DNA of 64,000 bases from Bradyrhizobium sp. CCBAU 53421 (GCF_015291625.1 NZ_CP030047.1:8364501-8428500), one strand, 5' to 3'; positions 33,928 to 43,102 are shown, numbered from the stretch's first letter. Notes: a model not told the origin generated them from the sequence alone. Translations and numbers: made by a program.

Positions 33928-33936
33928 TGTGACAGC
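33928..33936. promoter_or_regulatory. TGTGACAGC motif in the imelysin/prepilin peptidase divergent region
   Basis: The same nine bases occur at 42881-42889 before the gsp genes. On the minus strand it reads CTGTCACAAATC, matching a PhoB half-site and linker, but the second half-site is poor. The 33867-34095 gap also holds GATCGT/ACGATC (33969-33974, 33980-33985) and AGTGTG/CACACT (34063-34068, 34078-34083). Confidence 0.4.
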
Positions 33937-34095
33937 GCAGACTTTTTGTCGCATCTTTTCTGCTTCGCGATCGTTGTCGACGATCACAATCCCGCAAACG
34001 CATCATGCGGCTGCCGGGCAATTGAAAATGCACTGTTCAACGCGCGCGAGTTGTTGCAACACAGTGTGTCCACGCGTCACACTTGTCCCGCCACC

Positions 34096-34587
34096 ATGCC
34101 AATCGATCGCGAAGCTCTTTATTTCATTGCATCTTATGGCGCGCTTTGCGTGCTCTGCTGCACCGTCGCGCTGATCGATCTTCGCCACGGCATCATTCCC
34201 GATTGGCTGAATCTTGCGATCGCGGTACTCGGGCTTGCCAATGTCGTCGTCACTGAAAGCACGACGGCCGCATTCAGCGCCATGGCGAGCGCCGCCCTCG
34301 TCGGCGTCCTGTTCTTCCTGTTGCAGCGCCTTTATTTCGTCTTGCGGCATGTGGACGGGTTGGGACTTGGCGACGTCAAGTTTCTTGCCGCCGCGACGAT
34401 CTGGGTCGGAGCCTTGGGGATTCCGACCCTGCTGCTGATCGCAGCGCTCGCAGCCCTTGCCGTCGCAGGCAGCCTGCAACTCGCAGGACACGAGATGAAG
34501 CGCCAGACGTCGATCCCGTTTGGTCCCTTCCTGGCGCTCGGACTTCTCCTGACGCCGGCCCTGCAGAACTGGCTGGCGTTGAGCTAA
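34096..34587 (+). CDS. Prepilin peptidase, A24 family (GspO/CpaA type, no methyltransferase domain)
   Basis: 163 residues from ATG 34096, almost entirely membrane helices. The two catalytic aspartates of type IV prepilin peptidases are visible: D28 in IDLRHGIIPDWLN and D93 in GLGDVKF. The N-terminal cytoplasmic zinc/methyltransferase domain of PilD is absent, so it is the short form. It lies convergent with the end of the gspE-N operon, 11 bases away, and most likely processes the pseudopilins GspG, H, I, J and K made by that operon. Confidence 0.87.
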   Translation: MPIDREALYFIASYGALCVLCCTVALIDLRHGIIPDWLNLAIAVLGLANVVVTESTTAAFSAMASAALVGVLFFLLQRLYFVLRHVDGLGLGDVKFLAAATIWVGALGIPTLLLIAALAALAVAGSLQLAGHEMKRQTSIPFGPFLALGLLLTPALQNWLALS

Positions 34588-34598
34588 CGAACCTGCAG

Positions 34599-35246
34599 TC
34601 ACCTCTGGATCCGCGCAGCCAACGGCTTCCTGTCGCTGCTGACCGGAACGAGGCGGACATCGCCGCTCTCCTCGGCGCCCGGCTGGGGCAATGAGAGCAC
34701 GGCATCGTGCTCGTCCTTCTGCATCGTGACTTCGCGCCCGCTGATGGTTCGCAGCTTCCATCCCTGGAAATCGTCGCCGAGCTTCAGCCGCAATGCGCTC
34801 TTGTTCGACTGATCGAGGAAGATCCCAAAACTTTCATCGTCGCCCGCGATCGTGCCGACGAGCACCAGCGGCGGCGGCTCGATCGCGACCTTGCGCGGCG
34901 GCGGCGGCAACGGTTTGCTCACCTCCGGTTCCGCGACGACGGCAGGCGGCGGTCGCCGCGACGGCGAGAACACCGGGCGGTCGCGAGTGTTAGACAGCGT
35001 CTTGAGCGGAATGCCCCACAGCGGATTTGCGCTGAGCGGCCGGGGCGTCGGCGCTGGCGAAGGCGCGACCCGCACCGACGTCACCGGTTCGGACGGCGGC
35101 GGTGAACTCAGCACCGGTCCGCCGAGACGGGTATCGTCGAGCAGCCCGGCATCCAGCGCATCGCCGGACCGGTCAGGCATGGCAGCCGGTACGGCCTGGA
35201 CCGACGCCACCAGCAGCACGATGGTTGCAGCGAAGCGTCGCATCAT
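34599..35246 (-). CDS. gspN: Type II secretion protein N/C-like (GspN-like)
   Basis: 215 residues with an N-terminal signal or anchor (FAATIVLLVASVQAVPAA). A proline-rich linker contains NPLWGIPLKTLSNTRDRPVF and SPSRRPPP, and the C-terminal beta domain (VLVGTIAGDDESFGIFLDQ, then WKLRTISGREVTMQ) resembles the HR domain of GspC/PilP, which contacts the secretin. No separate gspC is present, so this protein may fill that place. Its ATG (35246) overlaps the gspM stop. It is the last gene of the operon. Confidence 0.75.
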   Translation of the reverse strand: MMRRFAATIVLLVASVQAVPAAMPDRSGDALDAGLLDDTRLGGPVLSSPPPSEPVTSVRVAPSPAPTPRPLSANPLWGIPLKTLSNTRDRPVFSPSRRPPPAVVAEPEVSKPLPPPPRKVAIEPPPLVLVGTIAGDDESFGIFLDQSNKSALRLKLGDDFQGWKLRTISGREVTMQKDEHDAVLSLPQPGAEESGDVRLVPVSSDRKPLAARIQR

Positions 35247-35806
35247 TTGGCTCCCCGCCATTGGCCGGACACGCCGAGCAGCACACGCAGCTTGCCGGGA
35301 TCGGCGCCCTTGGCCGCCTCGTCGGCGACGGGTTGCACGACCAGTTGATCGATGAACAGGAACGGCATGCCTGCTTCGAGATCGTAGAGCACCTGCTGCA
35401 ATTGCGCCTGTTCGATCTCGCTGCTCGCGACCATGCTGATGAAGCCAGCCTTGGCCGGCGCGTTGGGTACGTCGAGCTGCGTCGACAGCACATTGCCGCC
35501 GGCCTTGATCACCGCGCCCGACACCCGTTGCAGCAGAGTGGCGCCGGCAACCGTGACGGTCGCCCCCTCGAGATAGGCGGAACCGGTCGGCATCGGGGAC
35601 TGACCGGGCGCGGTATTCGCCTTGGATCGCCCTTCGAGCTGCTCCAGCATTCCGGCTGATGCCGCAACATCGCTGCGCAGGCCAATGATATCGGACAGCG
35701 AGGAGATGACGACGAAGAGCAGCAGCACGAAGAGGCCGAGATAGCTCGCGGTCGCGACCAGTGGCGAAGTGCTGACGGCCGTCAGCGATCGGGATGCTGC
35801 GCTCAT
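35243..35806 (-). CDS. gspM: Type II secretion inner-membrane protein GspM (subtype b)
   Basis: 187 residues with one N-terminal membrane helix (ASYLGLFVLLLFVVISSLSDI) and a periplasmic ferredoxin-like domain (AGATLLQRVSGAVIKAGGNV, then FISMVASSEIEQAQLQQVLYDLEAGMPFLF). GspM and GspL form the inner-membrane platform that couples the ATPase to the pseudopilus. It overlaps gspL and gspN by four bases on either side, which indicates translational coupling. Confidence 0.85.
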   Translation of the reverse strand: MSAASRSLTAVSTSPLVATASYLGLFVLLLFVVISSLSDIIGLRSDVAASAGMLEQLEGRSKANTAPGQSPMPTGSAYLEGATVTVAGATLLQRVSGAVIKAGGNVLSTQLDVPNAPAKAGFISMVASSEIEQAQLQQVLYDLEAGMPFLFIDQLVVQPVADEAAKGADPGKLRVLLGVSGQWRGAK

Positions 35807-36879
35807 GAGCCGGACCCAAAGTAGGCTGATATGTTGGCCTCGACGTGGAACCGCTCCGCCGATTCATTCGCGGCGCGGGTCGTCGGTGCGAAGAACGTCG
35901 CGCGGGTGAATTGCGGCGACTGCTCCAGCAGGCGGATCAGGGACGGCGCATCCTGGGTCAGTCCCACCACCTGCACCTTGTTGCCCTCGATACGGAGCTC
36001 CGTCACGTACGTTGTGTCGGGCAGCACGCGCGAGATCGCTTCCAGGACCATGACGCTCGATGGCGTCGTCTGCTTGCGCTTGGCGAGCAGGCCGATGCCG
36101 GACGAGTCGCCATTGGTATCGAGACGCAAGGCGGCGCGGCGCTGCGAGATCCGGTGTTGCAGGTCCTCCTGCTCGGACTGCAGCCATCCGCCGAGATAGA
36201 TGTTGAGCATCAGGGAGACCGCGGCCGCGGCTGCTGTCGAGATCAGGCCGATGCGCAACAGGCGCGGAACCGCAGGCCCGGCGAGGCCGCGCAGCGATCT
36301 GTCGAGCAGCGTCACCTGCTGCTCGGCGCCGTCGCTGCCGACCGCCGGCGCCGAGACCGCAACGGACGCTGCGCCAAATATCCTGGCCATCCGGATCAGC
36401 GGATCGACCTTGCTCGCCGCCGTCGCACTGAACGCGACCTCTATCCGGTCATTGGAGATCGGCTGCGGCGAACCCCAACCGAAGACCGCATCGGCGGCGG
36501 TCCATGGTGTCAGCCGGTCGACTTGCGCGCGGATCATGCCATCGAGGAAATCGCCGGCCTGGCTCGGGAAATCGAGCACGCGGCTGACGACATGATCCGA
36601 TCGCAACCGCACCTCGATGCGGCTGCCGTCGAACGCCGTCTTCCACTCCGTTGACAATGGAGGCTGCGGTGCGTCGTGATCGAGCCGGAACGAGACCGGG
36701 GCCGACGGCGCGCCGTCCTTCGCCACGGCGAGACGGGCCGTGAACGTTCCGTCGGCGTTTTCATCGAGCTCGACGCTGCGCCGTCGCATGAACCTACCCG
36801 CAACGCCATCGACAGCAGTCGCGACCGCGCCGATCCATTGCTCGAACCATTGCCGTGCCTCAGTGAGCATTGCTATCAA
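35803..36879 (-). CDS. gspL: Type II secretion protein GspL (PilM/PilN-like)
   Basis: 358 residues. A cytoplasmic actin-like part is followed by one membrane helix (IGLISTAAAAAVSLMLNIYLGG near residue 210) and a periplasmic PilN-like domain (VMVLEAISRVLPDTTYVTELRIEGNKVQVVGLT). GspL anchors the GspE ATPase to the membrane. The cytoplasmic domain is shorter and more divergent than in Pseudomonas. It overlaps gspK (36876-36879) and gspM by four bases each. Confidence 0.85.
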   Translation of the reverse strand: MIAMLTEARQWFEQWIGAVATAVDGVAGRFMRRRSVELDENADGTFTARLAVAKDGAPSAPVSFRLDHDAPQPPLSTEWKTAFDGSRIEVRLRSDHVVSRVLDFPSQAGDFLDGMIRAQVDRLTPWTAADAVFGWGSPQPISNDRIEVAFSATAASKVDPLIRMARIFGAASVAVSAPAVGSDGAEQQVTLLDRSLRGLAGPAVPRLLRIGLISTAAAAAVSLMLNIYLGGWLQSEQEDLQHRISQRRAALRLDTNGDSSGIGLLAKRKQTTPSSVMVLEAISRVLPDTTYVTELRIEGNKVQVVGLTQDAPSLIRLLEQSPQFTRATFFAPTTRAANESAERFHVEANISAYFGSGS

Positions 36880-37793
36880 CCTTTCCTCCGCGGCAGAACC
36901 ATCGTTCGCGGCTCGGCATCGTTCTGCCAGGACAACACACGATAGGGCTCGACCTTGTCGCCGAGCGCAATCACCGCTTCGGACGTGGTGCGGTGACCGT
37001 TGCGGAACCGGATCGAGATCGCGATCCGGTAGCAGGGGCTCTGCGCGGTCGACGCCGCAGCTTGCGGGTTCGGAGCCTGCGATCCGGCGGCGGTGCCGCC
37101 GTTCGGCGGCGGAGCCGGCGAGCCGAAGCCGTCCTGTTGCTTTCCCGATGCCTTGTCCACCGCGAGAGCGACTTCCGGCGCGGCGATGGCCGGGTCGACA
37201 TCCGGACTGCCGTTGAACACCGTCACGAACGGCAACACACGATCGACGAAGGCTTCGGGGATGCCGGCGACCAGCGCCAGCTCGTTGACGTGGGTGAACA
37301 GTCCTTGCCGTGGCGCATAGCCGAGCGCGTTGTAGCGCGCGGCCTCCACATTCTCGCTGCCCGGCACCGGCCGGGTCCGCCAGCCGACGATCCGGTCGGC
37401 ATATTCGGTCGCGGCGTCCTTCCGGGCGCCGAGCACGACGAAGAGGCCGCTCAGCATCTCCTTCGACGCGTAGTTCAGATCGACGCGGCCGGCCTCCGAC
37501 GTAAAGGTGACGCCGACGCTGGCGTCGTCCAGGCCGAAATGAAACGCCCCGTACTGCGGCCTCGTCTTCTCATCCGTCAGCGTCAGTTGATAGGCGGTGA
37601 GCTCGAGCCCCGCCGAGACCAGCGCCTCGGTCTGCAACGACAAGTCGCTGGCCGCCAGCGCTCGCGCCGACGCGGCAAGATAGGCCGAGAAGATGATCGC
37701 CAGCGACGACAGCGCCAGCAGGATCCAGAGCACCGCAACGATGACGAAGCCGCGGTTGGGCGGCGATCGGCCGAACTTGCCGGATGCGCCCAT
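36876..37793 (-). CDS. gspK: Type II secretion minor pseudopilin GspK
   Basis: 305 residues from ATG 37793. The prepilin-like leader ends NRG before FVIVAVLWILLALSSLAII; the usual Glu at +5 is absent, as is typical of GspK. The GspK helical domain with helix-hairpin-helix-like segments follows (FTHVNELALVAGIPEAFVDRVLPF). GspK caps the pseudopilus tip with GspI and GspJ. An Ala/Gln/Pro insertion lies near residues 225-255. The start overlaps the gspJ stop by one base (TAATG). Confidence 0.87.
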   Translation of the reverse strand: MGASGKFGRSPPNRGFVIVAVLWILLALSSLAIIFSAYLAASARALAASDLSLQTEALVSAGLELTAYQLTLTDEKTRPQYGAFHFGLDDASVGVTFTSEAGRVDLNYASKEMLSGLFVVLGARKDAATEYADRIVGWRTRPVPGSENVEAARYNALGYAPRQGLFTHVNELALVAGIPEAFVDRVLPFVTVFNGSPDVDPAIAAPEVALAVDKASGKQQDGFGSPAPPPNGGTAAGSQAPNPQAAASTAQSPCYRIAISIRFRNGHRTTSEAVIALGDKVEPYRVLSWQNDAEPRTMVLPRRKG

Positions 37794-38503
37794 TACGTCT
37801 TCCCCTGATCCGTAGCAGCACCGTCGGAGCTCTGCTTGTCGCCGCAATTGCCGTCCGGCTTGGTGCAGTCGCTCGGAATCTGGACATGGACCGGCGCGAT
37901 GGTCGAAACCGACAGGACGCGCTGGCTCGCTGCATCGCGCACGGTCAACCGGATCATCGCCGGCAGCTTGTTGGCATCCTTCCACGCGCCCTTCCAGGCC
38001 CGGTCGGGACCGGCATAGGCGAACGACAGCCGATAGGGTGCGCGCAGCAGCACGACGGGGCTGCCGAGATGCACCTGCTCCGACAGCGACACGCCGTCGG
38101 CCAGCGGCGTGAAGCGCGCCTGCGACCGAACCGTGACGAACTCGCCGCGATCTCTGACCTCGCCAAGGTGTACCACGTCGAGCCCCGGTCCTGCGTTCGG
38201 CCCGACCGACGTGCGCACGAACGTCACTGCCAGTTCCGATCCGTCGAACAGCGGCTTGTGGGTATCGCGGTTGGCGGCAACGAACTCGGCCGCGGCGAGA
38301 TCGGCGCCGATCCGTTCCAGCGCGATCCCGATCAGCTCGCTGCGCTGAATCCGGTCGAGCCCCCGGTTCCAGCTCGGCAGCCACTGCGCCGTGATGCTGG
38401 CGAGTGCCGACAGTAATAGTCCCATCAGCGCCAGTGCGACGATGGTCTCGATCAGCGTGAAGCCGCGCTCACCCGTTCGCGGTGTAATCTTTGCCCGGGT
38501 CAT
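37793..38503 (-). CDS. gspJ: Type II secretion minor pseudopilin GspJ
   Basis: 236 residues. The prepilin cleavage site is G/FTLIETIVALALMG (residues 14-28), with Glu at +5. A GspJ-type beta domain follows. The C-terminus carries two cysteines (DCTKPDGNCGDK) that may form a disulphide. The gene overlaps gspI by four bases and gspK by one, consistent with a stoichiometric tip complex. Confidence 0.87.
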   Translation of the reverse strand: MTRAKITPRTGERGFTLIETIVALALMGLLLSALASITAQWLPSWNRGLDRIQRSELIGIALERIGADLAAAEFVAANRDTHKPLFDGSELAVTFVRTSVGPNAGPGLDVVHLGEVRDRGEFVTVRSQARFTPLADGVSLSEQVHLGSPVVLLRAPYRLSFAYAGPDRAWKGAWKDANKLPAMIRLTVRDAASQRVLSVSTIAPVHVQIPSDCTKPDGNCGDKQSSDGAATDQGKT

Positions 38504-38910
38504 TCCGATGACCTCGGCATCAGGCGCACGGTGCGAATGTCGGACAAGGCGCCGCCTGGAGACTTGACGCGAATCCGCACCAGCTCAGGCGCCCAGGGCA
38601 CGTTGCCCTCGGGCACGGTCCAGTCGCCGCCGAGCGGGCTGACCTCGATGGTCCAGCGGTAGCCCTCCGCCTGCCCCGTCGACGTGCCCGACTGCAATTC
38701 GGCGCGCGGCGGAATACCGACCGTCATCAAGGTGCGCACCGCCTGCATCAGCGCGACGTGCTGCTCCATGGCCCGGACGCCGCGCGTCTTGACGCCCATG
38801 ACGGCGCCGATCGCAACGATCGAGACAGCCACCAGCGCCAGCGCCACCAGCACCTCGATGATGGTGAACCCCGCATCCCAGCGGTTAGTTGGCGGCGACG
38901 TCGCGAGCAA
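38500..38910 (-). CDS. gspI: Type II secretion minor pseudopilin GspI
   Basis: 136 residues from the TTG at 38910, which gives a normal 14-residue leader ending DAG before FTIIEVLVALALVAVS. GGAAGG precedes it. The alternative ATG at 38961 would give a 31-residue leader and a 77-base overlap with gspH. The small beta domain (GYRWTIEVSPLGGDW, then VRIRVKSPGG) is typical of GspI, which seeds the pseudopilus tip. The stop overlaps the gspJ start. Confidence 0.83.
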   Translation of the reverse strand: MLATSPPTNRWDAGFTIIEVLVALALVAVSIVAIGAVMGVKTRGVRAMEQHVALMQAVRTLMTVGIPPRAELQSGTSTGQAEGYRWTIEVSPLGGDWTVPEGNVPWAPELVRIRVKSPGGALSDIRTVRLMPRSSE

Positions 38911-39358
38911 CGATTTCAACCCTTCCGGTGAGCCAGTTGACGCGGACCTCGTATCCCGCATCGAGCCGCGTCAGCGCGATGGAGCCGCCGCAGGAACCGC
39001 CATTGGCGAAGAAGCGGATGGTCGAGAGCGCGGCGCGGCGCTGACAGCTCTGCGGCAGCACCGCATCGAACCGCACGTCATCGGGGATCCGAACCGTCAT
39101 GCGCGAGGCCCCCGAATGGATCACCCGGCTCGCCGCATCGACCAGCGTCGCAACGCTGGTGCTGCGCTCGATCGCGGCGTTCCGGTCGGCCTTCAGCAGC
39201 GTCGCGGTCTGCAGCGCATAGGCCTGCAAGCGCGATCGCGAGGTCTGGTGCGGAATGAACGGAAGCAGCACGGCCGCCAGCAACGCGATGATGGCGAGCA
39301 CGCACACCATCTCGAGCAGGGTGAAGCCGCGCTGCGCCACATCATTCATGCGCGCCAT
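38885..39358 (-). CDS. gspH: Type II secretion minor pseudopilin GspH
   Basis: 157 residues. The leader is cleaved at RG/FTLLEMVCVLAIIALLAAV. The GspH beta domain follows, with a cysteine pair (SCQRR, GSCGG). Met 4 is an equally good start (39349). It lies six bases after gspG and overlaps gspI. Confidence 0.85.
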   Translation of the reverse strand: MARMNDVAQRGFTLLEMVCVLAIIALLAAVLLPFIPHQTSRSRLQAYALQTATLLKADRNAAIERSTSVATLVDAASRVIHSGASRMTVRIPDDVRFDAVLPQSCQRRAALSTIRFFANGGSCGGSIALTRLDAGYEVRVNWLTGRVEIVARDVAAN

Positions 39359-39364
39359 GCATCC

Positions 39365-39880
39365 TCATTGGTCGTTGTTGGCGGCCGTCGTCTTCTCGAG
39401 CGAAATGTCGGCAGAGGTGCCGCTGCCCCCTTCCTGACCATCGGAGCCGTAGGAGACGATGTCGTAAGGCCCGTGTTCGCCCGGCGAGCGATAGAGATAG
39501 GGATGGTTCCAGGGATCGTTCGGAACGTTGCCGCCCTTCAGATAGGGACCGTTCCAGGCGGCGACGCCGGGCGTGCGCCGGACCAGCGCGGCAAGCCCCT
39601 CCGCCGTGGACGGGAAACGCCCGGCATCGAGGTAGAACAGGTCGAGCGCGCTGGAGAAGCTCTGCAACTGAATGCGCGCGGTCTTGACCTTGGATTCGCT
39701 GAGATAGTTGAGCACGCGCGGCCCGATCAGCCCCATGATGAGGCCGATGATCGCGATCACGACCAGCATTTCGACCAGCGTGAAACCCTCCTGCCCCGTA
39801 CGTCTGTGCCGTTGCGACTGCGTGCGATCACGTCCCGCTCGCATGGAGAATGTTTCGATGATGGTGTTGCGCGATATCAT
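39365..39880 (-). CDS. gspG: Type II secretion major pseudopilin GspG
   Basis: 171 residues. Cleavage is at G/FTLVEMLVVIAIIGLIMGLIGP with Glu at +5. The family's C-terminal features are present: AGRFPSTAEGLAALV, WNGPYLKGG, DPWNHPYLYRSPG and the calcium-loop region SYGSDGQEGGSG. The 32-residue leader is long; Met 13 (39844) would shorten it, but only the first ATG has a purine-rich site (AGGGG) upstream. GspG forms the body of the pseudopilus. Confidence 0.92.
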   Translation of the reverse strand: MISRNTIIETFSMRAGRDRTQSQRHRRTGQEGFTLVEMLVVIAIIGLIMGLIGPRVLNYLSESKVKTARIQLQSFSSALDLFYLDAGRFPSTAEGLAALVRRTPGVAAWNGPYLKGGNVPNDPWNHPYLYRSPGEHGPYDIVSYGSDGQEGGSGTSADISLEKTTAANNDQ

Positions 39881-39897
39881 GACCGATGACCCCTGCT

Positions 39898-41109
39898 CTA
39901 ACCGACTAACTGCGTGACCGAGAGCAGCGCCGTCATGACCGATACGATCAGTCCGCCGACGACCGTGCTGATCGTGATGATCGCCAGTGGACCGACGATG
40001 CCGACGACACGGTCGAGGCTGCGCTGCAACTTTGCTTCGTAGAATTCCGCGACCCGCCCGGCCAGCACCGGCAGCTGCCCGGTCTCTTCACCGAGCCGCA
40101 GCATGCGGACCGCCATCGGCGGCAGGCTGTCCGCCACCGCGAGCGCTTCCGATAATTTTCCGCCATGGCGGACGCGGTCGGCGGCGGCGGTCCAGTTCGC
40201 CTCGCTGCCGGTCACTGCCATGATGTCGACGAGGATCCGCAATGCGGCCGTGAGGTTGACGCCGCTGCCGAGCAGGACACCCAGATTGCGGCAGAACAGG
40301 CTGGCGCGATAGAACTGGAAAGCGCTGCTGATGCCCGGCACCCGCGAGATGCCGTTGACCAGCGCGGCGCGCACGCGCGCCTGCCGCAGCAGCCACCAAG
40401 CGAGGGCCATCGTCGCCGCACTGATCAGGCTCGCCGCCGTGGCGTTGGCGCGCAGGAAATCCGACACCGCGATGAAGCTGGCGAGCGCCGTATCCGACTT
40501 GCCGCCGAAATCGCCGAGCACGGTCGAGAATTGCGGCAGCACGAACAGCAGGAAGAACAGCATCACGCCGGATGCCGCGACCAGCACGAAGGCCGGATAC
40601 TGCATGGCGTCGGTCAGCTTGCGCCGCATCTGCTCGGAACGCGCGCGCTCGGTTCCCAGCATTTCCAGCACGGAGTCGAGTGTGCCGGAGATTTCCCCGA
40701 CCCGGACCAGAGCGATGTACATCGGCTGGAATAAGGTCGGGTGATCCGCCACCGCATCGGCAAAGCTCTCACCGGTCAGCAACGCGGCGCGGATCTTGGC
40801 CACCACCGGACGCATCCGCCCGACATCGGTATCGCCGGACAAAAGCTCCAGCGCATCGTCGAGGCGCGCGCCGGCTTTCAGCAGCAGCGCAAGATCGCGC
40901 GTGAACGTGGTGACCTCGACGGCACTCGGCCCGCCGAACAGGCTGCGGCCACCGGCGGCGCCGGATGCGCGCTTGTCCTCGGTGGTTTCGATCGGCAGCA
41001 GCTTGAGATATTCGATCCGTCGCGCCACCTCGGCCGCCGTCGGCGCCGAGATCGTGCCATTCACGATCTCGCCGGCTTGGGTCAAGGCGCGATAGCGATA
41101 ATTCGGCAC
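39898..41109 (-). CDS. gspF: Type II secretion inner-membrane protein GspF
   Basis: 403 residues: two repeated GspF domains (about 70-190 and 275-395) with three membrane helices (FVLVAASGVMLFFLLFVLPQF, a second near 225 and the C-terminal ITISTVVGGLIVSVMTALL). LLKAGARLDDALELL and the second copy GKLSEALAVADSLPPMAVRMLRLGEETGQL are characteristic. GspF is the central platform around which the ATPase is thought to turn pseudopilin assembly. It starts four bases after gspE. Confidence 0.92.
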   Translation of the reverse strand: MPNYRYRALTQAGEIVNGTISAPTAAEVARRIEYLKLLPIETTEDKRASGAAGGRSLFGGPSAVEVTTFTRDLALLLKAGARLDDALELLSGDTDVGRMRPVVAKIRAALLTGESFADAVADHPTLFQPMYIALVRVGEISGTLDSVLEMLGTERARSEQMRRKLTDAMQYPAFVLVAASGVMLFFLLFVLPQFSTVLGDFGGKSDTALASFIAVSDFLRANATAASLISAATMALAWWLLRQARVRAALVNGISRVPGISSAFQFYRASLFCRNLGVLLGSGVNLTAALRILVDIMAVTGSEANWTAAADRVRHGGKLSEALAVADSLPPMAVRMLRLGEETGQLPVLAGRVAEFYEAKLQRSLDRVVGIVGPLAIITISTVVGGLIVSVMTALLSVTQLVG

Positions 41110-41113
41110 GGCG

Positions 41114-42790
41114 TCACCGCACGGTCGCGACGCGGAGGATCTCGGCGGGCGAGGTCAATCCGGCGCGGCATTTGGCGACCCCGTCGTCGAGCATCGTGGT
41201 CATGCCCGAGCGGATCGCCACCGTATCGATCTTCAGTCCGTCGGTTCGCTCTCCGATCAGTTCGCGCAGTTCATTGGACAGTTCGAGCAACTCGAACACG
41301 CCGAGACGGCCGCGATAGCCGGTCCCGCCGCAACGTTCGCAGCCGCATGGCTCGTGAATGATCTCGTCGGCCTTAAAGCCGAGCGCGGCGAGCCGCGGAT
41401 CCTCGGCGAGATCGGCGGCTGCCAGCGGCCGCGCCGTCTTGCAGCGCTCGCACAATTGCCGGACCAGGCGCTGCGCGATCACGCCGCGCAGCACCGAACG
41501 CAGCAGATAGCCTTCGACCCCGAGGTCGAGCAGGCGCGGCACCGCGGCAGCCGCCGTCTCGGTGTGCAGCGTCGTCAGCACGAGATGGCCGGTCAGCGCC
41601 GCATGCACCGCGACATGCGCGGTCTCCGTGTCGCGGATTTCTCCGACCATGATCACGTCAGGGTCCTGACGGACGAAGGACCGCAGCGCGGTCGCGAAGG
41701 TCAGGCCGATCGCGGGCTTGATCTGGGACTGGTTGACGCCGGGCAGCTCGTATTCGACCGGGTCCTCGATGGTCAAGATCTTGCGGCTGGGCTCGTTGAG
41801 GATCGACAGGATCGTCGCCAGCGTCGTGGTCTTGCCGCTCCCGGTCGGTCCCGTGATCACGACCATGCCATGCGGCAGCTTCAGGAGCCACCGCAGCTTG
41901 GCTTCGTCAGGCTCCGAGAAGCCCAGCTTCTCGACTACCAGCAGGCCGCGATCCTTGGGCAGGATACGGATGACGCAGGATTCGCCGTGCTGCGTCGGCA
42001 TGATCGCGACGCGGATATCGATGTCGGTGCGCCCGGCCCGCAGCCGCGCCGCACCGTCCTGCGGCAGGCGGCGCTCGGCAATATTGAGATTGGCGATGAT
42101 CTTGATGCGGGAGACCACCGCCTGCGGCAGCACCCCCGACAGCGCTGCGACCGGCCGCAGCAGGCCGTCGATGCGCAAGCGTACCATCAGGCCGGCGGAA
42201 AACGGCTCGATATGGATGTCGCTGGCGCGAAGCTCGACCGCCTTCTCGATCAGATCATTGACCGCGCGCACCACCGGCGCGCCGCTGGCGAGATCGCGCA
42301 GGCTCTCGATGTCGTCTTCCCGGGGCAGCGCCGCCGCCGTATCGGCGGTCTCGGCCTCTTCAGTGCTGGAGGAGTTGTTCAGCGCGATGGCGACGTCTTC
42401 CGACGATGCCACCTTCACATCGATGCCGGCGCCGAGCACGATCTGCGCCGCCCGCAAGGTCGCCTGGTCGGTCGGATCGACCACCGCGAGGACCGTGGCC
42501 CCATCGGCCGCCCGGCATGGATAGACCATGGTCTCGCGCAGGAAGCGCGCCGAGAACGCCCCGACCAACGGTTCGGCTGAGGTCATCTCCTGGAGTGTCA
42601 GGCGGCCGAGCGCGAAGAAGCGCGCGGCCTCGTCGGCGAATTCGGTCGGTGAAAGGCTGGTGACCTCCCACAGCTTCAACTGCCTGACGTCGGCGCCCTG
42701 CCCGGTCCGCTCGGGCGATCCGTCGATCGGCGCCAGGTGATTGTTCTGACGGAGATAATCCACGAACCGAACGGACAGGTCGTTGGCCAT
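41114..42790 (-). CDS. gspE: Type II secretion ATPase GspE
   Basis: 558 residues. An N-terminal domain (1-150) is followed by the N2 domain (RASDIHIEPFSAGLMVRLRIDG), Walker A GPTGSGKTT near residue 315, the Asp box, Walker B DPDVIMVGEIRD near 380 and the His box TGHLVLTTLHT. The zinc tetracysteine near residues 449-493 is present as CERC and CGCERC. This hexameric ATPase powers pseudopilus assembly in the cytoplasm. It is the first gene of the ten-gene minus-strand operon and is divergent from gspD. Confidence 0.93.
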   Translation of the reverse strand: MANDLSVRFVDYLRQNNHLAPIDGSPERTGQGADVRQLKLWEVTSLSPTEFADEAARFFALGRLTLQEMTSAEPLVGAFSARFLRETMVYPCRAADGATVLAVVDPTDQATLRAAQIVLGAGIDVKVASSEDVAIALNNSSSTEEAETADTAAALPREDDIESLRDLASGAPVVRAVNDLIEKAVELRASDIHIEPFSAGLMVRLRIDGLLRPVAALSGVLPQAVVSRIKIIANLNIAERRLPQDGAARLRAGRTDIDIRVAIMPTQHGESCVIRILPKDRGLLVVEKLGFSEPDEAKLRWLLKLPHGMVVITGPTGSGKTTTLATILSILNEPSRKILTIEDPVEYELPGVNQSQIKPAIGLTFATALRSFVRQDPDVIMVGEIRDTETAHVAVHAALTGHLVLTTLHTETAAAAVPRLLDLGVEGYLLRSVLRGVIAQRLVRQLCERCKTARPLAAADLAEDPRLAALGFKADEIIHEPCGCERCGGTGYRGRLGVFELLELSNELRELIGERTDGLKIDTVAIRSGMTTMLDDGVAKCRAGLTSPAEILRVATVR

Positions 42791-43102
42791 TCTCGATATC
42801 CCGCCACACTATCCCGGATCAGTCCGTGCCATCCGCCGCAGCGTTCGGCTCCCGGCAATTGTGCGGTTATCGATCCGAAGTGTGACAGCTGTGCGAAGTC
42901 ACATCGTTTGCCTCGCTCAAGAAACCTTGACGTGGCATCGCGGACACGGCGGCGCGGTTTGGTGCGATGCGATGGGCCGCTCGCGAACGACAATCATGTA
43001 ACCAATTTATTTCTGTCATGTTCGATCGCTAAGAGTCCCACCGGGGTAGGACCGATCGTCGCAAGCAATCGAAATTTCAGTTAGTCAGAGCGAAGGGCCT
43101 TC
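42791..43102. other. 312-base divergent promoter region of gspE and gspD
   Basis: It contains the inverted repeat TGTGAC-N11-GTCACA at 42881-42903, whose left part is the TGTGACAGC motif shared with 33928. A CTGTCAT (perfect PhoB half-site) is at 43013-43019 without a clear partner. The stretch 42998-43020 is AT-rich and could hold the gspD promoter. No small gene is seen. Confidence 0.5.

Noticed and set aside
35247..35867. N-terminal extension of the gspN-like frame back to 35867
   Set aside because: It runs entirely antiframe through gspM and codes Arg-rich sequence; the ATG at 35246 begins a signal segment and overlaps the gspM stop exactly.
42881..42903. A CRP/FNR-type site between gspE and gspD
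   Set aside because: The TGTGA and TCACA arms are too far apart for the 6-base spacing CRP needs; it is kept only as an unassigned inverted repeat.
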